Below the pieces are notes generated by a model, which saw only the letters and a list, made by a program, of their open reading frames with translations, had not been told where the DNA came from and searched no databases. From contig OU342826.1 of the NCBI GenBank assembly GCA_910591455.2, forward strand, positions 5,489,326 through 5,553,325: DNA of 64,000 nt. Direction: 5' to 3'. A program made the translations under genes and the position numbers. Source of the stretch: Pholis gunnellus. Taxonomy: Eukaryota; Chordata; Actinopteri; Perciformes; Pholidae. This document shows, in pieces, positions 41,389-53,590 of the stretch (the stretch's first letter is position 1; each line of letters begins with the position of its first letter).

Positions 41389-44300
41389 GATTAGATCAAA
41401 ACCATAAAACACAATGTCAACCTTCAGGTAAAGCTAAATAAAAATCCCCTGAAATAAGAGTTGAATATTACAACAACAGCAATAGCTGTTTTACTTGATC
41501 AAAGGGATTAGTGAGCCCTTACATGAGTCCAACCGGGGCACCTTGGTTTTACTTTATTGTCAAGGGGCTCCTCACCAAAACACAAAGCTCATTCATTAAA
41601 ACCCATGCGCACATTGTGGAATTCTAAACAATCTTTGAACTTGTCCTCTGAGCGATGTCCTCTGGAGGACACCGATAACAGGAAGTGTTGGAGAGAAAGA
41701 TAGAGAGACAAAGGCTGCTGAGCTTTTGATGGAGTGGAAATATGATTTTCAAAATTGTTCGCACTTTTGCTTCGCAGATATATAACGGCGCTTTTCAATA
41801 TTTTGAATCAAAACTAAAAAATCTATGTAATGGAAGTATTCAAAATCGTCCTTTGTGGCCCAGATACATTTTGAGAAAATACTGCACTCTTCTTCTTTTT
41901 TTTGTTTTTTTTTATATTCCTCAGGGTTATCAAGAGTTCAGAGCACACAGATTCAAAACAAAAACTCAGACGCATCCTTTCATTGTTCACAGGAGCATGC
42001 GGAGATGTTCCAATCTGGTAGTTCCACTTTTGAACAAGACACCAAAGACGGGGCACGCATATATTGAGCATACAGCCCAAAGTTTTCTCGGCTCCGTTAA
42101 GTGAAATAAAGCTGTAATGTGTTGCTTCTCCGAGGTGGGTTTTCGGGTATAATACACTGTTGCTTTCTACAGTGGAGCTTATCCCAGATGAGAAGAGGCA
42201 GCTGTGCTATTATCTTACTATGTTCCATCTGGGCCTCTTTTTGCTTGTACTCATAACCCAACACATTTCACTCATCTTCCACGTTAAATAATTTAGCAGC
42301 ACTAACCACATTAATGGGAGCAATCCATCTCTGGTAGATGAGAGGTGGAGAGTGGTTATTTATGTACAATACCAACTGGGGAATTAAGCCTTGTCTTTCA
42401 AATGAGTTGAGGGGCCAAATAATTCTGTGCGTCTGAACCGGGTTGGCCCGTGGGTTGGTTTTTGCAGTTGCAAGAGTATGTTCAAAATAAACATAGGAAC
42501 ATATTGTGATATTTAAGTTCATCCCAGGCCTTTTGGGGCAAAACTGACATCAATCAACCAACTCACATGGAGAGTCTTTCTATGACCATGCAAAGAATAT
42601 ATGGAGTATCCACAAAGTATCCACAAAGTTTTGCAAGGAGAAAAATGGGAGCAATAATAAAACCCACCCTTCAAAGCCACATTAGATGCAGAGAATCTAC
42701 ATTTCCCGTTAACTAAACCCAGCAATACACCTAATATGCAGCAGCAGACTTAGACACATCAGCTAAACAGCAGATAATTATGAACTAAAACACACGTTAC
42801 ACTCTCAAAAATTCCAGACTCGGGAAAACAAGACTATTCATGCGAGATGTTCTGCAGCATCGATAAAGCAGGAACTCACAATTCATTACCGGTGGCGCAC
42901 AAAGACGGGTGACAAGCAGCAAAGCGGCAGAAATTAGCATCCAGCAAAATGTCATAATGTTGCCCACATGCAGAGCAATAAAACAGCTAGCGGCCTCAGC
43001 ATCCTCATAGCTTTCTGATGTTGCCTAAGCACACAAACCAGCGAGAGTTTGCAGCTGTTTTACATTTATTTACTGCAGAGTTTGCAATCAGCAGAGGGGT
43101 TTGGAGGGGGGGGCGTTGGAGGCTTATATATATATAGGCCCCCTTATTGCAAAGGGGGGTGTCGCAGATTTGTTGTATCAAACTGAGGATGTCTTCTGTG
43201 ACTGTAGGGATTGTAAGGAGACAGAGACATAAATCTAGCAAGAAAAGAGCCCTGCAGCTCGGACCAATCAAAGACTTGAAACGCACTCGGCATCCAGCTT
43301 GTATTCATGAGCATGCAGCTTTCTTCTCCATGGTGTTTGGTCCGGCTCAGAGGATTAGAAAGAAACCAAAAGTTTACAGGCACTTACAGCAAGTGAAATG
43401 TAAACCTGTCCTGCTTCTTTGCCTTTTGCCACAGCAGCACGCTCTGGGTGTGCGTTCTGCATTTTTTTTTGATGCCGATTTAGTAGTTCATAAACTGCAA
43501 AGTTGTCTTCAGTCTAGTCCCGAACACCACTACCAAGTACACTCACAAATGCCGTGCAGAGGCATCGAGGAGGCACCCTTATTAGACTCTTCATCTGTCA
43601 TTAACCTAAGATCCCTCCTCTCCTCATCATCATGCTAATGAGCAATCTCGTCCTCGTGAGTGATTTGTAAATGTGCGCAGGCCATCAATCACAGAGCACG
43701 GATAGTGTCTGGGTCCCATCACCGATGTTCCATTGACGGTCCATTACAGCTGTTGGTACCTCTCACTGTTCTCCTTTTTAACACAGCATTGCCATTATTA
43801 TTTCAGGAGAACAAACATATTTATTTTAACAACCCCTTTTAACAATTCAGAGTGTTTATCAGCGAACTTTCGTACACATTAAAAAATGATATACATTTAG
43901 AAATTTTGCAGAAAAGCAACACTTAAGACTTTTTAGCTGCGTTGGCTCCTGTATCGTTCAGCGGCAGCACACAGTTCAGCAGCAGCTACATTACAGTAAT
44001 TGATATTTGTATCCTGAGACAGTTAAGTAAAACAACCTCTCTGGCTCAAGGCAGGAGGATTTCCCTGAAATGTAAATGGAGCTCGAAGAAGGTTGGGAGT
44101 GATTTAAGAGTCAGTGACATCCACACTGTTGTGCTAAGTCAGTGGAAGTGCTGAGTGCAGGGCGCCAGGTCTGTCTCTAGCGCTCTCTCCTCTGCTCTCT
44201 TCATAACCGTTCTCTCTTTTTCTATTCCACCCTCTCCATTTCCCTCTCGAGGCAGCTGCCATAACTCAGCCTCTATCTTAATCCGTTCTGAGTACACAAC

Positions 44301-44557
44301 CACACACATAGCAGCCACGGGCGCACACGCGTGCACACAGGAAGTCACAAAAGGCATTTGTTAGAAGTATGATCTCTTGGACTGTAAGATGGGAGCTCAG
44401 ACTGGGAGCCGAGCAAAAAACCATGTGGGTTGCAGACACAGTAATTAGAAGGGCATACTGTATTAATAACTGAAACACAAGGAGACAGTATCAGCTGGGT
44501 ACTCCAAACAATACTAATGAGGTATGATTGCAAACATCCAGATTGTTTGCATGTATA
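41389..44557. other. Unique non-coding stretch, 3.2 kb
   Basis: An 11-bp tandem duplication GTATCCACAAA x2 is at 42606-42627. 42270-42540 is complex. A 163-codon plus-strand frame (43147-43638) has no recognisable domain and an opposing open frame, so it is not called. A TATATATATA tract is near 43126-43136. No recognised repeat otherwise. Confidence 0.4.
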
Positions 44558-44580
44558 TATATGTATACAGTATACATATA
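44558..44580. repeat. 11-bp AT-rich palindrome
   Basis: TATATGTATAC (44558-44568) and GTATACATATA (44570-44580) around a single A. Likely a slipped TA/TG microsatellite rather than a functional site. Confidence 0.8.
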
Positions 44581-44667
44581 AGCTTAATATCATTATGAAA
44601 AATGTAAGATAAATAATACTATATACACATTATCGAGTGATCTCTGATATTATATTTGTAATGCGAT

Positions 44668-44990
44668 ATCTTAAAGCTGCAGTACGCAACGTCTGGCCAC
44701 TAGGGGGCAGAAAGAGACCAAAAACACATCCCCAACACAGAAGAATGATGACTTTAGCTTAGGTTAGCATAACGACTGGAAGCAGGGGGACACAGCTAGC
44801 CTGGCTAGCCTGATGCAGTACAAACGGCATCACGATTAAATGTTAATCGGTAACTTGGTAACTTCAGAGGTGTTGGAAGGCAGACCTTTTCTTTACCTTC
44901 CAAAAGAGCTGGACTTATTACCCCCCCCCACCTGCTATTTATGCTAAGCTAATCTCCCAGCTCTAGTTTCATATATTGTACTTTAGCTAA
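44668..44990 (+). repeat. Composite teleost repeat (CTGCAGTACG plus 'TTAGC' core)
   Basis: It opens with TTAAAGCTGCAGTACGCAAC and GGCCACTAGGGGGCAG, the head of one common fish repeat. This is followed by TTAGCTTAGGTTAGCATAAC, GACTGGAAGCAGGGGGACAC and AGCTAGCCTGGCTAGCC, and later ATGCTAAGCTAATCTCCCAG and AGTTTCATATATTG, which belong to the 'TTAGC' foldback family also seen at 28100-28500. It is either a mosaic or a nested insertion and is non-coding. Confidence 0.75.
44697..44710 (+). promoter_or_regulatory. CTCF-like core inside a repeat
   Basis: CCACTAGGGGGCAG fits the CTCF core pattern CCASYAGRKGGCRS at every position. It belongs to the repeat head, so every intact copy of this family would carry one. 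Binding and insulator function are inference. Confidence 0.4.
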
Positions 44991-46112
44991 AATATCGCAA
45001 TACATTTATTCAGTACATTTAAAGAGCAGAACATATTTTACAACCAGGGTTTCAAATGTTCATGTAAACAACTTCAACCGCATTAAACCCACGTTGAAGT
45101 GTGGCTAATGATTGGACTGTGCATGTGCGGCACACGGAGCCGTATGATGTGTAGGTGCAGCAAACAGCATCTCTGGTTGGTGTTGATTTCTATGGAAGCT
45201 TCAAGTGTGATTGCAGTTTGTAAAGGAATGCATCCACCCTTTCAAACGACAACAACAACCTCTTATGTTTGTTTATTATTTCCAGGGGTTTCTGTCAAGA
45301 GTTGGCACGCGAAAATGAGAGATAAATGAGGTGATTTAGCGCGGTAGTCAGAGATAATAATGATGTCGTTTGGGAGGCATAGCTGTTCATACCCATGTAT
45401 GGTAAGATTTGAACACAGTAATAAAAAGGATAAAAATAGATTCACTCATATGTGATGAGGGGAGGGCGGTAGAGGAGATGACACCAGCCGACTGCTGTAG
45501 AGGGAAACTCAGCTCTTGTTAACCTAAAATATGCTGAATGCTTCATTCTTCAAACAAACTCACTCCTTTGATCAATTTGAGGTCCTTGGAAGCACAGAGC
45601 AACACTAGTAAACATTCTAATGTATTCCAAAAAGAATAGGTTGTAGCATGTATTTACAATTAAATGTGAATTACCATGGGGAATACCAGCTTGCACTGAC
45701 TACACAATTCCATCCCTCTTTCAGATAAACGGATACTGTCCTCTGCGGTGGTTAAACAGAAAACTGAAATGAGCTTGCATTCCCGTAATGGAACAAACAG
45801 ACAAAGAGCCCCATTGGTTTGCCTTTGTGGCCTTATCTGGCCTCGGCACATCGCGGGGGGACCGTGCGTGAGAGAGATCCAGTGTATCACATCTCGGTGA
45901 CTGTGGGGAGTCAGTATCGCACCAGATCTCCAGGTCATTTACCCGGGTGGGTGGTTTCATTAGTCTTCTCTGCAACAATACTCGCTGATTGCCATCTTGT
46001 TTCGCAGTGATTTATAATTCTAGCCCCTTGGAGTTTGCAGAAATACTTTAAGCAACTGCTCAAATAAGATAAGAAGGGTTCTTTATGTATGGTGTTGTCT
46101 GTGGTGTACATC
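44991..46112. other. Unique stretch, nothing recognised
   Basis: No gene or recognised repeat. Short frames at 45660-45978 (minus) and 45819-46010 (plus) overlap and show no domain. Confidence 0.45.
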
Positions 46113-46168
46113 AGAAAGAGAGAGAGAGAATGAGAAAGAGAGGGAGAATGAGAAAGAGAGGGAGAGAA
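46113..46168. repeat. Purine minisatellite
   Basis: A GA-rich tract with two copies of an 18-bp unit (AGAATGAGAAAGAGAGGG type) after a (GA)n lead. It is an all-purine strand with triplex potential. Confidence 0.85.
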
Positions 46169-46917
46169 GCCTCGGGGTGACGCGGTACTTCATTTTTTTT
46201 TTGCAAGCATTTACAGTTTTTTTTTGCCGGAGATGCAAGAGGCTGTTGTTCCTAACTTCTGGAAGAAACATTGGCTGCAAATGAATGAGACAGTTGTCAG
46301 GTTCAATTTGGTTAACACACGACGTTATGCCACCTTTTAGAGGATTGCAGAGCGCATGAGAATAAAGCAAATCCACCGACAAAAGGGTGCAATCATGGCA
46401 GTTTTGTCATTTCAGAGGGAAAGATTCTGTCTTTTCATCACCGCGCGATTTACATAAAACTGCACAACCCCTCAAATAACAAGAATCGCAGATAGAAGGA
46501 GAGGAGGCAAGAGCGGCAGAGTCGTACAGCAAACATAAATAGACTAGACGGGAACAATTAGGTGGACAGAAATAGGAAACGTTACAGAGGTGTGACGGTG
46601 TTAATTGGATGCAGAAGAGATGATATGAAGAGACCTTTATTTTTTCCTGTATCAGTAACCAATTTTCACCTCGACGTAGTTCGGTGTACAATGTAACATA
46701 CAGAAGTTGCAAAGACAAGACAAATCAATCTCGACTTCTCTTTTTTTTTTGGCAGCATATTTTAAATTTGTTATGCAGTTAACTTCAAGCTGCTTTACAC
46801 CATGACAGTCGCTGAGACCACAGAGCCGTTAATTATGCACGGGAATTTTATTACTGCCGCAAAACAGCTAATGGGCCGTGCATTTGCTCAGATTAACACG
46901 AGCCACTGCCCGGTGCT
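46169..46917. other. Unique stretch, candidate regulatory block at the end
   Basis: T-runs are at 46193-46202, 46219-46226 and 46741-46750. 46790-46915 is complex (GCCGTTAATTATGCACGG, AGATTAACACGAGCC) and looks enhancer-like. No gene is recognised. Confidence 0.4.

Positions 46918-46945
<28 letters not shown>
46918..46945. repeat. (TG)14 microsatellite
   Basis: Fourteen uninterrupted TG units. Confidence 0.97.
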
Positions 46946-46948
<3 letters not shown>

Positions 46949-48124
46949 GTGCAAGCAGACCGATTCAAGCTAACTAAAACAATACAGCCCATGGACGTAC
47001 ATAACTTAATGGGAACTCAGGTTCTTTTTAATTTCTCTCTAGTTCTCCACCAGTAAACACATTTTCTCTGGTTTCCAGATGTAACAGATGAACCGAAAGC
47101 CCACAAAAACAACATTTCTTGAGTAGATTTAACTTGACTTATTATTCCTCACGTACTCACGTGTTTCATGTCGGTGAAATGGTGTGTAGCAGAGGACACA
47201 ATCGATCCACCTGCTTCAATTCGTAGAAGCTTAATAAACAGCCTGCACATGCACTAAATATCACATATGGTATAGTAGAAATCCCATGAACTATAAGTAA
47301 CAAATCAAAAACATGCATGCATGCATGCACATATGAACATAGGTAACTAAAAGGATCTTTGTACATGTTCATACCATGATGGGCAGCAAAGTCGTGAGCT
47401 AATCACCAGACCATGTGGCGCCTCATTATTGCCCTTGGATGTGCCCCATGGGCACTGAATCTCCTCCCATTCACTCACTGTCAGACCTCTCAAAGGAGAT
47501 TAGCAAAAAGGCCCATCAATACCCGATCGCACGGCACTCCTCCGTCCGCGGGTTTGCGGCCGGATAACGCTGCCTCCGATGTTAACTTGGTCCCACATGT
47601 CTCGCCGTGTTAGCTCACTACCTACGTGCCCGGCTCATTATGGCTAAGTAGGCCAGCGCGTCTCTCAGTCTCTCCTGCTCGCCCCCGATCGGAGGGTACA
47701 GGGCAGGAATTATTCTGGCCCTCAGCTGTGTGCAGAGTCTGTCTGGATGAAGAGTATAGCCCCGGGGGCAGTCTCTTTGGAGAGGTCGTCACGTCTGCCT
47801 CGGCCTCTGCCGATGACCGAACAATGGACTGAGCGTAATGGTTACGGTGACTGAAGTGGACGCTAACTTCTTACCCTGAATGTGGAGTGGTCAGACTTTG
47901 CCCCCGAGACATGACATTTTCCTTTTGATGAACAACAAGGGGCATGAAACCCCCGGCCCTCAGCGGCATCACATTAACAGTAATTCCTGTTTTTCTTATC
48001 ACGTGTTCTTCTCGTCATGAACGCAGTAATACAAATAGAATCGGGGGAGTACTCCTTTATATGTAATTCTGCAACCAGAAACAATTTATAGTAAGATAAT
48101 TAAGACTTTTCAACACAAATGCAT
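46946..48124. other. Unique stretch with GC-richer part
   Basis: A (CATG)n tract lies at 47311-47329. 47430-47860 is clearly richer in G+C and CpG than the window average (TCCGTCCGCGGGTTTGCGGC). Two adjacent open frames (47413-47613 and 47626-47832) reflect this composition and have no domain I know. It may be a regulatory or promoter-like patch. Confidence 0.4.
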
Positions 48125-48520
48125 AATTTATACAAATCATTGAGGCACAGCTGTTCTTTTAGCTAAATGCTAACATCAACATTCTTACATGCTCACAATG
48201 GCAATGCTTAATTAAATACTCTTGTTAAGCAGGTATAATGTTCACTATGTCCACTGTCTCGGATCTTTGCGTGTCGCATGCTGACATTTGCCAATTAGCA
48301 CTAAAAACTAAGCACAGGTTTAGTTGATGGGTATGTTATTGTTTTTTAAAAGTGGAAAAACTAAAGTATCTGACGCGTTGACATTTTGACCTGATGATGG
48401 TGCTGTGACATGTTAAAGGGATCTCGCCAAAGTTATCACAATTCATCCTGAGGGGGACGTGCATGTCTGGACCAAACGTCCCGGCAATCAATCCAATCGC
48501 TGTTAAGCTAATTCAGTCAT
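48125..48520 (-). repeat. 'CATGGTCCCC' teleost repeat, reverse copy
   Basis: On the plus strand it runs GAGGCACAGCTGTTC, TAGCTAAATGCTAACATCAA, CATGCTCACAATGGCAATGC, AGCAGGTATAATGTTCAC, GACATTTTGACCTGATGATG, TTCATCCTGAGGGGGACGTG and CAATCAATCCAATCGCTGTT. The reverse complement follows the family order. It is one of the most complete copies in the window. Confidence 0.85.
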
Positions 48521-49440
48521 TTAAAAAAAATTGCTATAATTAGTGTAAACAAGTGAGGCCATTAAAATGAATGCGGTTTAAACACAGTTAGAAGCCTTTA
48601 ATGTTTTAGTGCTCGGCTTTCTTGCCTTTTGGAATAAACTGGCGATGATAGTAATGTGCAGCCTCGGCACGTTGTGCACAACATCCCTGCATAATAGGGG
48701 ACTCAGGTGTCTCATGTGGACAAACTGTCTGTGCCTCTCATTGATGCAGCCCCCGCTTCATTAGTTAGATTCTCTAACTGCGAGCCGGTGCTCTTTATTT
48801 TGCCAGCCTACTTTTTCCAACGGGAACACATGTTTGCTCAAGGTTAGATTTTCAGGGTAAATTCAATGTTATCTGTGAGACGAATGCTGTAAGAGAAGTG
48901 CATTGTCCTTGCTTTAACCTCTGCCATTGACTCATGCCATGCTTTGGAGTTCATGCATCATTTAGTTATTAAGGAATACTTTGCTGCCAGCCCACTTCAG
49001 ATTGGATTTTCGGCTTAACAGATCCTTTTTGTTCAATCTATCTAAGCTGCGAAGCTGAAACCTGACAGCCATTCGGCGGGAGAGGCAGGATCCGTCCACA
49101 GTTTAAGTTTGAAAGAAAACAGGCGACCCTATTTCACTGTACATTAAACCAATTACAGTGAGGGAGGAGGAGGGGGGGTGCGATTTGGTGTTGAAGAGAC
49201 TGAGCCAAATGCTTGTCAGCAGCACGTTTTTTTAAGGATGGTTCACACACACACGCACGCACTTAATTTTTTGGAGTGAAAACAAAAAGAATCTGAGTGT
49301 TACACGCTGATACTAGAGGCCGCCTACAGTTTGGCGCTGGGAAAATTCATTGAAAGAACGCAGACAGTTGCAAAATAATGATGTTCATGAATAATGATAG
49401 AGAGGGTCTCAGAGGCTTTACACACATTTTAGTGCCAGGC
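48521..49440. other. Unique stretch, nothing certain
   Basis: 48600-48960 is complex and repeat-free (GCATAATAGGGGACTC, TTCATTAGTTAGATTC) and could be regulatory. A short CA/CG-dinucleotide run is at 49244-49261. Confidence 0.4.
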
Positions 49441-49700
49441 AGCTAGGATCTGGCACGACGAAGCTTATCGGGCGAATGCCACAAGATTCATGGGGGAAAA
49501 TACTACAAATCCTGCTTGGCGGGAAAACAGTCGTGCGTGCGTGCGTTCACGCGGCTGAGTGTGAACGTCGGCATCCCCAACAGCATGTCCTGAGGGTCTA
49601 CGGATATGACGCGTATGCGCGAGCTTTGGCACACCAACGATATACAGTCGTGTGTGTGTGAATGAACGAGAGAGAGAGACGGAGGGACGGGTGAGAGGAA
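49441..49700. promoter_or_regulatory. CpG-enriched patch
   Basis: Between about 49530 and 49630 CpG dinucleotides are far denser than in the rest of the window. Part comes from a (TGCG)n microsatellite (49531-49546), but the rest is complex, with GCGTATGCGC (49611-49620) one base from the NRF1 palindrome GCGCATGCGC. A (GA)n run follows at 49668-49680. It could be a weak promoter or just an undermethylated simple-repeat region. Confidence 0.3.
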
Positions 49701-51589
49701 AACACAAACTAGTCCTTTGGATGCTTTGGCATCACAAGGTAGAGGACAATCACAGCCAGAGGGTTTTCTGACCCTAGACGAGGGCGCCACGAAAGTCCCA
49801 GACCGGCACCAGCACCCAGGGCGGTGCACGGAAAGGGCATCTCCGCAAAGCACACTAGAGGCCAAGCAAATCAAAAACAAGCAGAGATAGAGGGCATGAA
49901 GGAAGGAGGAGAAAAACAATAAACAAGTCAACTCCACAAGGAGATAGCTGAGGTCACTCCACCTCTACTCAATCACTTAGGAAAGGTCCATTGCATGAGT
50001 TTTGCGTTATTAACCCCTGCGGACCGACTGGCAGGCACCGCTTCATTGGGATCATCAAAGCAATGCAAATCCAAACAGCATGTTGTGTTTTGTTGAATAT
50101 ATATATACGGGACGCGTGGAGAGCAATTTCCTCTTGACCCCCCCGACTCAAACCCGATTCATTTCATGGAGCAATTTCAACCGATAACGGCCACATTGAA
50201 GGCTGCGTCTGTCTGAACAGAAAAGATGAATTTCAAGTTCCATCTCCCCCGACTTTATCTGGGAGAAAAAGATATTTCTGCAAAAAGTACACATGCAGGA
50301 ATTCTAAACATATATATATCTCAGTGTCCCAGATTTCATGAAACCTGTAAGGGAGGGAAGAAAAGAAAGAGAAAAGGGGAACTGAGCAGACACCAGGGAT
50401 TATGTTTCTTATTCCTCTGTTTTTCTCCCCCTTTGTCCCAGGAAGGATTCTGCGGGTCTGAATTATTAATTGTCTCTCTGTATTCGATTTGTACGGGTTG
50501 TCACTTTCATCAAATGATATGTGGGATCGCTCATTCTTCTGAGCGTATTCTTTTAACTCAATATCTACATTTCACCTTGCTTGGTATTCAACATCATTGA
50601 CAACTATAAATTGGATTTATACTTTAGATTAACATATATACATATATGCTGGCATATTGGAAAGCAATTTCAATAATAGCATTCACTTTCTTTATAACAA
50701 AGACTATTACACCAAAAGCTTACAGGGGACAAACATTTTCTTACATTATTATTTGTACTTAAAAACAATAAAAATGTAACTAAAAGCTGCATTTATTGAT
50801 CAACAAGCTGTGAACACAACATTGACCTTTTATCACTTTATAAAGTTATGACAAATCTGTTTCCTTTGACATTAAAACATATCTGGCCACCCCGCAAATA
50901 TTACTCCAATATTCTGCGTTGGTCTCTACCATCTGGCAATAGAGTTGCTGATTACATACCTGATGATTACATAATAACTTGACGATCACCTGTCAGCACT
51001 GTATGTTTTTGAAGGCTATAACCCTGGGGAAGCCTGACCTCTAAAGCATGACTTGTCACAGAAGACCACTTATTTTGCAATAATGTCAAGTGGTAAAATC
51101 ATTTACTATCTGTCTTTTGTATCAAATTGTCATGTCTGAGGAAGGTGTGAAGGCACTTTCACCCTGTCACGTCACAGTTATTACATGTTTTGAAAGTGAT
51201 GACAGGGAAGTAAGTCTGTTATTTCTTCAAGTACAGCAGTGTACGTCAAGTCACTGTGAGGAACGCTTGTGAAACAGTCTCAATGTAATACTGAAGCCTC
51301 TATATGACCTACATAAGTAAATGAGACCATCGGGATGTTTTTTTTCTAGATAGCAGATCTTAATGCTTGTTATCGGTCCCACCAGGTCGGATTCCATGCA
51401 GAACAGATGAAATCTTTTCAGACCACTCTCTAGTTATATTCTAGTTATATTGGGTAAATTATGTACTTTTCTTCAGCATTACAATTATTTCACAGCTTTA
51501 GTTTGTAGTTCCTACAAATATATATTTGTTATTTTTACAACATACAAAGAGCTTAAAAAGTCGTCAGATCATCAGTCAAGTTCGGTCAA
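49701..51589. other. Unique non-coding stretch, 1.9 kb
   Basis: An octamer is at 50063-50070. TA-rich short tracts lie near 50097-50107 and 50632-50648. An 11-bp tandem duplication TCTAGTTATAT x2 is at 51429-51450. Overlapping frames at 49503-49937 (minus) and 50226-50600 (plus) have no domain. No gene is called. Confidence 0.4.
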
Positions 51590-51890
51590 ATTGCCAAATT
51601 AGTCGTTTGTCAGTAAATTGGCAACTATTTAGATAATTGTATTGTCAAAAATATGTAATGGTTTCAGCTTCACACATATCAGGTTTAACAGTTTTTTTCC
51701 CCATTTAATATAAATATTTTTTGGAAATTTTGCTTGGCTAAACCAAGCATTGTGAAGGTGTCGATCTGGAATATGGTCATGGGCATTTCTGTCTATCGTT
51801 ACAAACCATACAATCAATCGATTAAAGGAGAAAAACAATTATTCCATAATGGTTAATCTGCAAGTAATGATAATGGTTGTTGCAGCCCTA
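51590..51890 (-). mobile_element. hAT-like MITE ('GGGCTGCAACTAACGATTATT')
   Basis: The plus strand ends with AAACAATTATTCCATAATGG, TTAATCTGCAAGTAATGATA and GTTGTTGCAGCCCTA. The complement is the start of a very common fish non-autonomous element (tagggctgcaac-taacgattattttcattatcgattaatc). The other side has TTAGATAATTGTATTGTC and CAGTAAATTGGC. No transposase is present. It ends where the next repeat begins. Confidence 0.75.
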
Positions 51891-51897
51891 TATAATG

Positions 51898-52100
51898 TAG
51901 TTCCACCTCATCTAACTACAACAGTATCCTGCTATTACATGCATGCATAAGTAGTGACAATCAGATGATATAATAGTATAACAGTCACTGGGAACATTTG
52001 TCTGCATTGAGTGCTTTTACTTTTTTTAAATTTTAAGTACATTCAACTGATTATACTGATTGGTACTTGTTGCGGCGGTTATTAGAATACATCACTGTTT
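51898..52100 (-). repeat. 'GTACT-rich' teleost repeat, reverse copy
   Basis: The plus strand runs GTTCCACCTCATCTAACTAC, AACAGTATCCTGCTATTACA, TAGTATAACAGTCACTGGGA, TTGTCTGCATTGAGTGCTTT and TTTTAAGTACATTCAACTG. Reverse-complemented, this matches the middle of the element at 13020-13561 in order. It directly abuts the hAT-like copy. Confidence 0.8.
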
Positions 52101-53439
52101 GCCTAGAAGGTAGTCAAAGAGTTCACACATAAAATGCGCTGAGGTGGTTCCCTACTTCTGCCACCACATCCATCCAGCAGGCGATCTACAACCATGTAGT
52201 CCAGCCCTACTTACCAATTAATCTCATCTCATTGGTTTAATCACCAGAATGTTAATAATCACTCTGTAAATTGCTCATCAATCTCCTCTGCAAACATCCG
52301 CCCCCTCTCAACACCGCGACCACATTCTGCTGTGTTGGCTTGCCATAAGTATTTTCTTTGATGGAGTGAGGGACGGTCACGTTTTTCGATTCAAATCCTC
52401 CTTGCTGACTGTGGATATTTGGATAGAGAGAGAAGAGAATCCATTCAGCACTCCCGCTAATGCATCTTTAGCGTCGAGACGCGATGGAGGGATTGAGACG
52501 CTGCCTGCCTGTACTCCAGGTTGCCCGTTTCACAATGTGTGCTCTTAGTTTTGCCCTATTATGAATAACTGAAACGCCTTTTTGAATTGCTTACGTGCCC
52601 CCCCCCCCCTTCCTTTCGTATAGGCTCAAGAGAAGAAGGCATACTTAGAGACCTGAAATACTTTTAGCACTAATGTGCTGTTCAGTGAACCGTCACAGTG
52701 CCAAGATTGACACCATTTTTTACGCAGCCCCCCATTAGTGTCACTCAGCCTCCATCGTGGCACATTAAAATAAACTAATGATGTTTCTTCGCCAAATGTC
52801 TAATGGAGTATTAGCCGAGAGAGTGGCTGCTGCTCTGTACTTACTGCACTTTCACCTAAAAAGTGGTACAAAAGAAAATTCCTCGCTGAGTCAGAAGCGT
52901 ATTACAGTTGTGTTGCTGGTGGGGGGAAATGGTTTCCGACAGGGTAAGTCAACGGCTGCATGCCTGAGGAGCAAGACAAAAAATTCACTGAGATGACACA
53001 AAGTGAAAACCCTCCTCTTTTCCTTTCACCGCTGTTCCCTGAGTTGACCATGGTGGCTTTATTTAGGCTGTGTGGCGATGCAAGGGAGGCGGATCAGTGT
53101 CAGTGAGGCGGGCATGAGGCTTAGTTCCAGCCTCGGGTCGTCCCTGCTGCTCTAGTGGCCTGCACAGAAAGCTACCGAGGACCCCTTTCGCGCCGACAGC
53201 CGTCTCCCCCCCAAACCCTCTCCGGACACCCCTGTGGAACTACTGAAGGGGAAATCTGCCTTTCCGCAAGGTCAGGCTTAGGAAGGACTGACACCTGCTG
53301 CTGGCCATGTTGAACATGGCGTCCAGAGGCTCTGCACTGTATGCCCCGTTTCACTGCTCTATTGTGTAGGGAGCACAGCTTTATCACTTTATACTCTATG
53401 TTGGATTCATAAAACACAGGAGGAGGCTGATGGGAACGC
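52101..53439. other. Unique stretch
   Basis: C12 is at 52598-52609. 53140-53300 is GC-richer with several CpG. No gene is recognised. Confidence 0.4.
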
Positions 53440-53525
53440 TTTTAGATTGTATTAGGTTATTTAATGGACCAACTATGTTCAATTATTATGAATCATCTTG
53501 AGGGGAAAGTGAATGTCTGGACTAA
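53440..53525 (-). repeat. 'CATGGTCCCC' teleost repeat fragment, reverse
   Basis: TGTTCAATTATTATGAATCA, TCTTGAGGGGAAAGTGAATG and TCTGGACTAAG match the 'attcatcctgagggggacatgaatgtctg' part of the family, read from the opposite strand. Confidence 0.65.
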
Positions 53526-53566
53526 GATATTGGTTCTTTTGTGACCAGTTCTACGTGAGCCTCTCG

Positions 53567-53590
53567 TTTTTTTTTTTTGGGGGGGGGGGG
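53567..53590. repeat. T12-G12 junction tract
   Basis: Twelve T directly followed by twelve G. Confidence 0.95.

Noticed and set aside
43147..43638. 163-codon open frame on the plus strand
   Set aside because: No domain, and an overlapping minus-strand frame. It contains a T-run-encoded FFF and a serine tail from a TCATCATC stretch. Not called as a gene.
52380..52400. tRNA B-box look-alike (CGATTCAAATCC)
   Set aside because: No A box upstream at the required distance and no cloverleaf.
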